From positions 62,001-126,000 of the forward strand of contig DASRVH010000099.1 of NCBI GenBank assembly GCA_035655155.1: 64,000 nucleotides of DNA. The letters are read 5' to 3'. Under the pieces are notes generated by a model that was not told the DNA's origin, ran no database searches, and saw only the letters and a list, made by a program, of their open reading frames with translations. The first letter of the stretch is position 1. Each line of letters starts with the position of its first letter. Shown in pieces: positions 14,405 to 21,429 of the stretch. This DNA comes from Lentisalinibacter sp035655155 (GTDB lineage Bacteria > Pseudomonadota > Gammaproteobacteria > Steroidobacterales > Woeseiaceae). A program made the translations under genes and the position numbers.

Positions 14405-15402
14405 GCGGCGCCGACGCTCCGGGCAAGCTGGTCCTCACGGGCGAGTACGCGGTGCTCGACGGCGCGCCCGCCGTCGTGACTGCCGTCGATCGCCGCGCGC
14501 ACGTCATCGTCGAGCCGGCGGCGGCGTGCCGGGTGCAGGCGCTCGGTCCCGCCATCGCGCCGGGGGCATTCAGACTCGCCGGGGATGGCACGCTCGACTG
14601 GCAGGCCGACCGGGCCGTCGAAGACTACCGCCTGCTTGCCGCGGTCACCGAGACACTGGCGCAGGGCGCACCCCTGCCCACCGACCGGCCGTTCGACCTG
14701 CGCCTCGACACGACCGCCTTCTACAGCGGCGCCGACAAACTCGGGCTCGGTTCCAGTGCGGCGCTGACCGTCGCGTTGACCGCGGCGCTGTGCCGGCATT
14801 TCGGCAGAAAGTTCGAACACGCCCTGGCCCACGAGGCGCACCGGCGGCTGCAGGGCGGCGAGGGCAGCGGGCTGGATATTGCGGCTTCCATCGCCGGCGG
14901 CCTGATCCGTTTCGTCGCCGGTGATCCTCCGTCGGTGCAGCCCCTGCGCTGGCCCGACGGGCTGGAGGCGCTGTTCGTCTGGACCGGCCGTTCGGCCGAG
15001 ACGACGCCGCGGGTGCGTCGCTACCGTGACTGGCGCCGCTCGCCGGCGGCCGTCGGCCCTGCCGACCGGCTGGCCGGGAGCGCGGCGGAAGCGGCCGACG
15101 CCTGGCAGACCGGCGACGCACGAGCCGTGCTGGAGGCCACGGCCGCCTGTGCTCGCGCGCTGGACGGTCTCGGCGAGGCAGCCGGCCTCGACATCGGCGG
15201 CGGCGGGCACGCGGAACTCGCCCGGCTGGCTGACGGGGCCGGCGTTGTGTATAAACCCAGTGGCGCGGGCGGCGGCGACCTCGGTCTGGCACTCGCCGGC
15301 GACCGACGGCGACTGGAGTCGTTCCGTGCGGCAGCGGACCGCGCCGGTTTCCGACCGCTGCCGCTCCGCCCGGACGACGGCGGCCTCGCCACGGTAGAAT
15401 GA
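14401..15402 (+). CDS. Phosphomevalonate kinase (GHMP family)
   Basis: Phosphorylates mevalonate 5-phosphate to the diphosphate. GHMP motifs are all present: motif 1 'GKLVLTGEYAVLDGAPAVVT', the ATP loop 'KLGLGSSAALTVALTAALC', 'EGSGLDIAASIAGGLIRF' and C-terminal 'VYKPSGAGGGDLGLALAGD'. The GTG start overlaps the mvaD stop (GTGA), giving 333 residues, within the range of bacterial phosphomevalonate kinases. Position between mvaD and the mevalonate-kinase fusion, plus the KPSGAGGGD motif typical of phosphomevalonate kinases, distinguishes it from other GHMP kinases. The in-frame region upstream of the GTG is a shadow of mvaD. Confidence 0.9.
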   Translation: MSGADAPGKLVLTGEYAVLDGAPAVVTAVDRRAHVIVEPAAACRVQALGPAIAPGAFRLAGDGTLDWQADRAVEDYRLLAAVTETLAQGAPLPTDRPFDLRLDTTAFYSGADKLGLGSSAALTVALTAALCRHFGRKFEHALAHEAHRRLQGGEGSGLDIAASIAGGLIRFVAGDPPSVQPLRWPDGLEALFVWTGRSAETTPRVRRYRDWRRSPAAVGPADRLAGSAAEAADAWQTGDARAVLEATAACARALDGLGEAAGLDIGGGGHAELARLADGAGVVYKPSGAGGGDLGLALAGDRRRLESFRAAADRAGFRPLPLRPDDGGLATVE

Positions 15403-17669
15403 CCGGCCCGGACCCCCCCATGAACGACCAGCCAGGAAATACCAAGAGTTCCCGCGTGCCCGGGCTGTACCGGCTCAATGTCGCCGAGCGCCGCCGGCGC
15501 CTGGCCGACATGCAGATCATCAGCCAGGACGACGTGCGCCTGCTGGAGAGCATGCGGGGCGGGCTCACGCCGGAAGCCGCCGATCGCATGATCGAGAACG
15601 TGATCGGCGTGGCCGGTCTGCCGCTCGCCATCGCGCCCAACTTCCTGATCGGCGGCCGGGAGGTGGTGGTGCCGATGGCGGTCGAGGAGCCCTCCATCGT
15701 CGCGGCGCTGTCCTCGGCGGCCAGGCTGGTGCGGGAGTCCGGCGGTTTCGTCGTGCAGGCGGAGGAGCCGCTGCTGGCGGGGCAGCTCCACGTCGTCGGG
15801 CTGGACGATGCCGATGCCGCCGTCGCCAGACTTCGCGAGGCCGAAGCCGGGATCATCGAGCGGGCCAACAGCCTGCAGCCGAACATGGTGGCCCGCGGCG
15901 GCGGCGTCCGCCGCATCGAGCTGCGCGCCCTGAGCCTGCCGGACGGGCGGCCGCTGGTCGTGGTGCACCTGCACGCCGATACCCGCGACGCCATGGGCGC
16001 CAACCAGGTGAACACGCTGTGCGAGGGTGTGGCCGGGATGGTGGAGTCGATCACCGGCGGCCGCGTGCACCTGCGCATACTCTCCAACCTCACGGACGGC
16101 GCCCTGGTGACCGCGAGCTGCCGCATCCCGGTGGCGCGCCTCGGCGAGCGGGGCGAGCAGGTGCGCGACGCCATTGTCCTGGCGAACGACATCGCACTCG
16201 TCGATCCCTACCGGGCGGCCACTCACAACAAGGGCATCATGAACGGGGTGGATCCGGTGGCGATTGCCACCGGCAACGACTGGCGCGCCATCGAGGCGGC
16301 GGCCCACGCCTGGGCCTGCCGGGACGGCAGTTACCGGGCTTTGACACGCTGGCAGACCGACGAGGACGGAAGCCTGACCGGCGAGCTGACCCTGCCGCTG
16401 AAAACCGGCATCGTCGGCGGCACGCTGCGCGCCAATCCGGTGGCGCGTTTCGCGTTGCGGCTGCTCGACGTGAACACGGCGAAGGAATTCTCCGGCATTC
16501 TCTGCGCGGTGGGTCTGGCGCAGAATCTCTCGGCGCTGAAGGCGCTCGCCACCGACGGCATCCAGCGCGGGCACATGACGCTGCACGCCCGCAGCGTCGT
16601 CTCGGCGGCAGGAGCGCCGCCCGAGCACTTCGACCGGGTGGTGAACGAGCTCGTGGCCAGTGGCGAGATCAAGCCGTGGAAAGCGAGCGAGCTCATCCAC
16701 GCCGTGGCCGAGGAAAGCCGGGAGCAGGAAGAGGCCTTCCTGGCCGAGGCCAGCAGCGGCGCAGGCAAGGTAATTCTGCTGGGCGAGCATGCCGTGGTCT
16801 ACGGCCGGCATGCGCTCGCCGCGCCGCTGCCGCTGGCGGTGCATGCGGTGGCCCGGGAGCAAGGCGACGCGCTGCGGCTGCGCGTGCCCGAATGGGACGT
16901 GGACCGCGCCATCGACCCCCATGCGCCGGACGACAACCTGCTCGATGCCTGTCTGCGGCTGGCGGTGCGCGAACTGGGCGTGGCCGGCCGGGGCATCGAC
17001 ATCATGCTGCGGCCCCACCTGCCGCCGGCCATGGGCCTGGGCGGTTCGGCCGCGATCGCCGTGGCCGTCGTGCGGGCGCTGGACCGCTGTTTCCGCCTCG
17101 GCCTGGACGATGCCGCGGTCAATGCGCTGGCCTTCGAATGCGAGAAGCTCGCCCACGGCACGCCTTCGGGCGTGGACAACACCGTGGCCACCTATTCCCG
17201 CACGCTGCTCTACCGGCGCGAGCCGCCGGTGAACCGGTTCGTCGATACGGGCGATCTGCCGCTGGTGGTGGCGATGAGCGAGGTGCGCAGCCTCACCTCG
17301 GACATGGTGTCCCGCGTGCGGTCCGGCTACGAGCGGGATCGCGAGCGCTACACCCGGCTGTTCGACGAGATCGACCAGCTCACGCTCGAGTCGGTGGACG
17401 CGTTGGAGCGCGGCCAGCCGGAGGAACTCGGCTACCGCATGGACATCTGCCAGGGCATCCTGAATGCGCTGGGCGTCTCCGCGCCGGTGCTGGAGAAGAT
17501 GATCGGCATCGCCCGCGATGCCGGCGCGCATGGCGCCAAGCTCACCGGCGCCGGCGGCGGCGGCTCGATCGTGGCCTTCTGCCCGGACGGCACCGGCCCG
17601 GTGGCCGAGGCGCTGGAGAATGCCGGCTTCCGCACGCTGCAGCTGCACGGCGATCGGGGGGAGGCATGA
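15399..17669 (+). CDS. HMG-CoA reductase (class II) / mevalonate kinase fusion
   Basis: One 756-residue chain carries two consecutive pathway steps, HMG-CoA to mevalonate and mevalonate to mevalonate 5-phosphate. Residues ~20-435 match class II ('degradative') HMG-CoA reductase: 'MIENVIGVAGLPLAIAPNF', 'VEEPSIVAA' (Glu96/97), 'RDAMGANQVNTLCEG', 'THNKGIMNGVDP' (Lys278), 'GNDWRAIEA' (Asp294) and 'GIQRGHMTLHAR' (His392). All catalytic positions are kept. A short linker at ~436-453 leads to a GHMP kinase: 'GKVILLGEHAVVYGRHALAA', 'PPAMGLGGSAAIAVAVV', 'HGTPSGVDNTVATYS' and 'GAHGAKLTGAGGGGSIVAFC'. No stop or frame change occurs at the junction. The ATG overlaps the upstream stop (ATGA), as does the next gene's. 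Confidence 0.95.
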   Translation: MTGPDPPMNDQPGNTKSSRVPGLYRLNVAERRRRLADMQIISQDDVRLLESMRGGLTPEAADRMIENVIGVAGLPLAIAPNFLIGGREVVVPMAVEEPSIVAALSSAARLVRESGGFVVQAEEPLLAGQLHVVGLDDADAAVARLREAEAGIIERANSLQPNMVARGGGVRRIELRALSLPDGRPLVVVHLHADTRDAMGANQVNTLCEGVAGMVESITGGRVHLRILSNLTDGALVTASCRIPVARLGERGEQVRDAIVLANDIALVDPYRAATHNKGIMNGVDPVAIATGNDWRAIEAAAHAWACRDGSYRALTRWQTDEDGSLTGELTLPLKTGIVGGTLRANPVARFALRLLDVNTAKEFSGILCAVGLAQNLSALKALATDGIQRGHMTLHARSVVSAAGAPPEHFDRVVNELVASGEIKPWKASELIHAVAEESREQEEAFLAEASSGAGKVILLGEHAVVYGRHALAAPLPLAVHAVAREQGDALRLRVPEWDVDRAIDPHAPDDNLLDACLRLAVRELGVAGRGIDIMLRPHLPPAMGLGGSAAIAVAVVRALDRCFRLGLDDAAVNALAFECEKLAHGTPSGVDNTVATYSRTLLYRREPPVNRFVDTGDLPLVVAMSEVRSLTSDMVSRVRSGYERDRERYTRLFDEIDQLTLESVDALERGQPEELGYRMDICQGILNALGVSAPVLEKMIGIARDAGAHGAKLTGAGGGGSIVAFCPDGTGPVAEALENAGFRTLQLHGDRGEA

Positions 17670-18265
17670 CGGAGCAGGCTCACGACATCGTCTCCGATGA
17701 TTCCGAGTCGCTGATCCTGGTCGACCGGAACGATAACGAGCTGGGCACCCTGTCCAAGGCGCGCTGTCACGACGGTGAAGGCGTGCTGCACCGGGCGTTC
17801 TCGCTGTTCGTCTTCGACACCGAGGGGCGTCTGCTGCTGCAGCGCCGCGCGGGCGACAAGCGCCTGTGGCCGGGCTACTGGTCGAACAGCTGCTGCAGCC
17901 ATCCCCGGGCGGGCGAGGCGATGGACGAGGCGGTGCACCGGCGTCTGGCCCAGGAGCTGGGCATCGCGGCCGAGCTCGATTTCGTCTACAAGTTCGTCTA
18001 CCAGGCCCGTTACGGCGATGCCGGCTCGGAGCATGAGCTCTGCTGGGTGTACGCCGGCGTCACGGCGGAGCCGGTGCGGGCCAACGAGACGGAAGTGGCG
18101 GAATGGCGGTTCGTGGAGCAGGATACGCTCGCAGCGGAACTGGCCGGGCACCCGGAGCGCTACACGCCCTGGTTCCGCATGGAGTGGGAGCGGCTGACCG
18201 GCGAGCACGCCGGCACGCTGGCACGAATCCTGGAGCGGCTGGGAGCGGCCGCTCAGCCCACGTAG
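17666..18265 (+). CDS. idi: Isopentenyl-diphosphate delta-isomerase, type 1
   Basis: Nudix-fold enzyme interconverting IPP and DMAPP, required when isoprenoids come from mevalonate because that route makes only IPP. The 199-residue product shows 'ILVDRNDNELGTLSKARCH', 'LHRAFSLFVFDTEGRLLLQR' and 'LWPGYWSNSCCSHPRAGE' with the catalytic Cys (Cys77 by count). 'HRRLAQELGI' and 'SEHELCWVYAG' with the catalytic Glu (Glu124) follow. The ATG overlaps the upstream TGA (ATGA) and closes the mevalonate operon. Its 3' end overlaps the convergent HMG-CoA synthase by 13 bases. Confidence 0.95.
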   Translation: MTEQAHDIVSDDSESLILVDRNDNELGTLSKARCHDGEGVLHRAFSLFVFDTEGRLLLQRRAGDKRLWPGYWSNSCCSHPRAGEAMDEAVHRRLAQELGIAAELDFVYKFVYQARYGDAGSEHELCWVYAGVTAEPVRANETEVAEWRFVEQDTLAAELAGHPERYTPWFRMEWERLTGEHAGTLARILERLGAAAQPT

Positions 18266-19725
18266 CGGTAGTACTCGATCCCGAGATCCTGGAACTGGCG
18301 GTCTTCACGGTCGCCGACCCGCTCTACGATGAACTCGTCGTTCGGCAGGTAGTCGAGTCCCTGAACCCGGCGCCCGTCGTGCAGGGCCTCGTACTGGGCC
18401 TGGCTCAGGTCCAGCGCGGGTTCCAGGCAACGGCGGAAGCCGATGCGGGCCGTGGCCTCGCGCCAGGTCCCGCACATCGTGATCGGTATCACCTCGGCCG
18501 CATCGCCGCTGCCGTAGCCGAGCGTCAGAATCTCCTCACCGGTGAGGTCGAGACCGCTGTCCATGGCCTCCTCGAAACCGGCGGCCATCCAGGCCGGCAG
18601 CGCGGCGGTGTACAGGTTGCCGAGATCGCGCATCGTCTCGGACCCCAGCACCAGCTTGTCGAGCACTATCTCCTGGTAGTCCGGCGTGCCACGGAAGATG
18701 CGCAGCACCTCCATGGTGAGCGGATAGGCCTCGATGTTCACGCCGCCTGCCGTGGCCAGTTCGGCCAGGGCGGGCTCGGCATACAATTCGGCCACGAGCC
18801 GGTCGGTGTCCACCTCCGCCTCCCGGCAGTAGCCGTTGAGGATGGCACGCTCCTCCTGGCCACCGTGGGCCAGCGCCCAGATCCACGCCGCGGCCCAGCC
18901 GGTCTCCGGCATGCGCCGATAGGGCCGGTGCATGAAGACCGCCTTCAGCGAGCGCAGGTAGGGGGCCGGGTTCACGCCCCGCTTCTCGTACATGTCGGCG
19001 AGTGCCTGCAGCGTCTCGTCGAGGTAGCAGGTGGTCGAATACTTGCCGTTGAAGACGGGGAAGTCCTGAACCTGATGGGTCTCGCTGCGGTCCTGGCCGC
19101 AGAAGCGCAGCATCGGCTTGCGGAAGTCGATGTGGCGGTAATCGGAGGCGGAGCCGGCCTGGGTCAGGTCCACCACGGCGAGCTTCGGATCCTCTTCCAG
19201 CAGCATTGCGACGGCGCCTGCGCCCTGGGTCTGCTCGCCGCTGGAACCGCGGGCGTACTCGGCGATATCGGCGCAGACGACGATCGCCTGGCTGCCGGCG
19301 CCGTCCAGCGCCAGGTGGCGGATGGCGCCCTTCATGCCGTACACGCCGCCGAGGCAAGCGTGCTTGAACTCCGGCACTTCGCAGCTGCGCGCTATCGGCG
19401 GCTTGCCCTCGGCGGCGAGGGCCTTGTCCACCATGCCCTTGACGATGATCGCGCCGGCCGAGTTGTCGGTGCTCGACTCCGTGCCGAGTCCCAGAAACTT
19501 CACCCTGCCGGGGTCGACGTCATACTGGCGGATCAGCCGCAGCACCGCCGTGGCGGCCATGGTGTAGACGCTGTGGCGCTGGCCACGCATCCGGAAACTG
19601 CGCCCGACGACCTTGCTGATCTTCGGCCATGGCGCGCCCGTCCACTCACACCAGTCCTCCAGCCAGACGCGGTAAGGCGGGACATAAGCTGCGAGTCCAC
19701 TGATTCCTATGGGTTTTTTTGTCAT
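18253..19725 (-). CDS. Hydroxymethylglutaryl-CoA synthase (long form)
   Basis: Thiolase-fold enzyme condensing acetyl-CoA with acetoacetyl-CoA to HMG-CoA. The expected triad is visible: Glu83 in 'LGLGTESSTDNSA', Cys124 in 'EFKHACLGGVYGMKGAI' and His266 in 'AVFMHRPYRRMPETGW'. Further landmarks are 'GISGLAAYVPPYRVW' and 'ILTLGYGSGDAAEVIPI'. At 490 residues it is about 100 longer than typical bacterial MvaS. It lies opposite to and slightly overlapping the mevalonate operon, so it has its own promoter. Related HMGS-like enzymes of beta-branching cassettes exist, but the neighbourhood makes the isoprenoid role the natural reading. No Shine-Dalgarno precedes the ATG. Confidence 0.88.
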   Translation of the reverse strand: MTKKPIGISGLAAYVPPYRVWLEDWCEWTGAPWPKISKVVGRSFRMRGQRHSVYTMAATAVLRLIRQYDVDPGRVKFLGLGTESSTDNSAGAIIVKGMVDKALAAEGKPPIARSCEVPEFKHACLGGVYGMKGAIRHLALDGAGSQAIVVCADIAEYARGSSGEQTQGAGAVAMLLEEDPKLAVVDLTQAGSASDYRHIDFRKPMLRFCGQDRSETHQVQDFPVFNGKYSTTCYLDETLQALADMYEKRGVNPAPYLRSLKAVFMHRPYRRMPETGWAAAWIWALAHGGQEERAILNGYCREAEVDTDRLVAELYAEPALAELATAGGVNIEAYPLTMEVLRIFRGTPDYQEIVLDKLVLGSETMRDLGNLYTAALPAWMAAGFEEAMDSGLDLTGEEILTLGYGSGDAAEVIPITMCGTWREATARIGFRRCLEPALDLSQAQYEALHDGRRVQGLDYLPNDEFIVERVGDREDRQFQDLGIEYYRYVG

Positions 19726-19907
19726 GGACTGATAGGTTTACACTTACGACTGTCAACTTGCCTTTACGGCATTTACTGCATTGTCGCGCTACCGCGCTCC
19801 GGACACAAGTCCCGGCGGTCGACATTCTAGCCCGAAGCATCGCGCCGCGGCGATACCCGGGCCGTACCCGGCCGGCGGCTGCGCGCGCCGGGACTGCGCG
19901 GCCCGGC

Positions 19908-21350
19908 TCACAGGCTGAGGGCCGCCACCACGAAGGTCGCGGCCATCATGAGCACGAAGGCCAGGAAGTAGGCCGTCGACAGCGCCACGAATTTCACGAA
20001 GGTGGCGAGGAATCCCTGCCGATAGACGCGACGCATCGAACGGAACAGGTACACGGGTATGTAGAACGCGACCACGACGCCGGTTAGCGGTGCCAGCCAC
20101 GTGACGCTTCCCACCAGATCGATCAATCTGGCCAGCCCCAATTGCAGGGTCAATACGAGGAAAACGAAGGACTGATAGTGGACGATGAACAGCAGATGCT
20201 CGACGTAATACCGCCGGGACAGCGGATAAAGAACCTTCAGCACGAAAGCGAGTACCGGCAGGAAGACGAATAATGCCGTGGGCAGATCATCCGCCAGAGC
20301 ACGGGCGAGGTTGCGCCCACGGTCTGCCACCACCCGCCGACAGGCTTCGCGCAGCCGTTCCTCGGTGAGCCGCTCGCCGAGCCAGCCGGTAATCTTGAAC
20401 TCCATATCTTCGCAGACGCCGGTGAGATCCTCCTCCTGCCCGGCGGGCTTCGTCGCGGCCTCGTCGTCGACGCCCGCGGGCCTCGACGCATCGCTATCCG
20501 CGGGCGCCGGCGCTTCGCCATCTGCGGGCGCCGTGCTCTGGCCATGGCGCACCTCGCGCGCCTTCCCGATCGCCTGCTCCAGCTCGCGGGCCCGGCGCTC
20601 GATCTCCTCCGGCGGCACGTTGCCGGCAATGCCGTCACGGAGTCCGGCGGCAAGTTCTGCGGCCGCCTCCCGTGACGCTTCCTGGGCCGCCTGATCCGCG
20701 TCCGCGTCGAATACCACCTGGATGTCGTCCATGCCGAAGAAGGCGGTGATGAAAAACAGCAGGCTGAAGGCGAGATACATGCGGAACGGGGGCATGAACC
20801 TCGCCCGTCGGCCTTCCAGGTATTCGGCAGTGAGGTAGCCGGGTCTCAGCAGCAGCGCCCGCAGGGTGCGCCAGAGGCGCGAGTCCATGTCCAGCAGGTC
20901 ACCGAGACCTTCGGTGATCAGACCCCACAAGCTGATCAGGCGGTTGCTGGAACGCTGGCCGCAGATGCCGCAGTACTGGCCGTGCAGGACGTGGCCGCAG
21001 TTGAGGCAGCGGGGCGGGGCCAGTTTGTCGTCGCCGGTGCCGGCCGCGGTCAGAATGCGACGCTGCATGCGCACCGCATCGCCGAAACGCCGTTCGGTGG
21101 CTTCCCGCATGCGCTCGGCATGACTGGCGAAGTACTCTTCCAGCGCGGCCCGGTCGGTGAGCGTGTAGTGGACGGTGTGCGCGGGCCACTCGCCCTCGCC
21201 TCCCGGGACCACGTCGAGGATGCGGGCGCCCGTGAAACCGGGCAGCTCCACCATGGCGGCCACGTGATCCGGCAGCCAGTCGCGCAGGTCTGCGTCGACG
21301 GCGGGGTCGCAGGCGACCGTGACCTCGTAGATGACACGCGGCTCTTCCAC
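19908..21350 (-). CDS. DUF4286/DUF3667 membrane protein
   Basis: Function unknown. Residues ~5-100 resemble DUF4286 ('IYEVTVACDPAVDADLRDWL', 'VHYTLTDRAALEEYFASHA'), a small ferredoxin-like fold. Residues ~110-210 match DUF3667, with a probable zinc ribbon C-x2-C and C-x2-C ('RCLNCGHVLHGQYCGICGQR'), then 'DSRLWRTLRALLLRPGYLT' and 'EGRRARFMPPFRMYLAFSLL'. One TM follows the ribbon region. A ~130-residue acidic, Ala/Pro-rich loop leads to about four more TM helices at the C-terminus. The ATG at 21350 begins just before the DUF4286 start. The gene stands alone between mvaS and fadE. The domain names are from memory and were not searched. Confidence 0.75.
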   Translation of the reverse strand: MEEPRVIYEVTVACDPAVDADLRDWLPDHVAAMVELPGFTGARILDVVPGGEGEWPAHTVHYTLTDRAALEEYFASHAERMREATERRFGDAVRMQRRILTAAGTGDDKLAPPRCLNCGHVLHGQYCGICGQRSSNRLISLWGLITEGLGDLLDMDSRLWRTLRALLLRPGYLTAEYLEGRRARFMPPFRMYLAFSLLFFITAFFGMDDIQVVFDADADQAAQEASREAAAELAAGLRDGIAGNVPPEEIERRARELEQAIGKAREVRHGQSTAPADGEAPAPADSDASRPAGVDDEAATKPAGQEEDLTGVCEDMEFKITGWLGERLTEERLREACRRVVADRGRNLARALADDLPTALFVFLPVLAFVLKVLYPLSRRYYVEHLLFIVHYQSFVFLVLTLQLGLARLIDLVGSVTWLAPLTGVVVAFYIPVYLFRSMRRVYRQGFLATFVKFVALSTAYFLAFVLMMAATFVVAALSL

Positions 21351-21429
21351 CGTCTTCTCTCCCCGCGGCGCCGGCGTGCCCGTGCCGCGCCGGTTTCACA
21401 TCCGTGCCACCAGGGCCGGTCAGCAGGCC

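Noticed and set aside
15399..17669. Two separate genes (HMG-CoA reductase and mevalonate kinase) joined by sequencing error
   Set aside because: The linker is in frame without a stop. No ribosome site or good start codon stands directly before the kinase motif at ~residue 457, and codon usage is uniform. A read-level check would settle it.
19726..19760. A strong promoter for HMG-CoA synthase (TTGACA at 19756-19751 with TATCAG at 19734-19729)
   Set aside because: The -35 is perfect, but the -10 would end only three bases before the ATG and place the start site inside the gene. A leaderless message starting within the start codon is not supported, so I did not list it as a feature.
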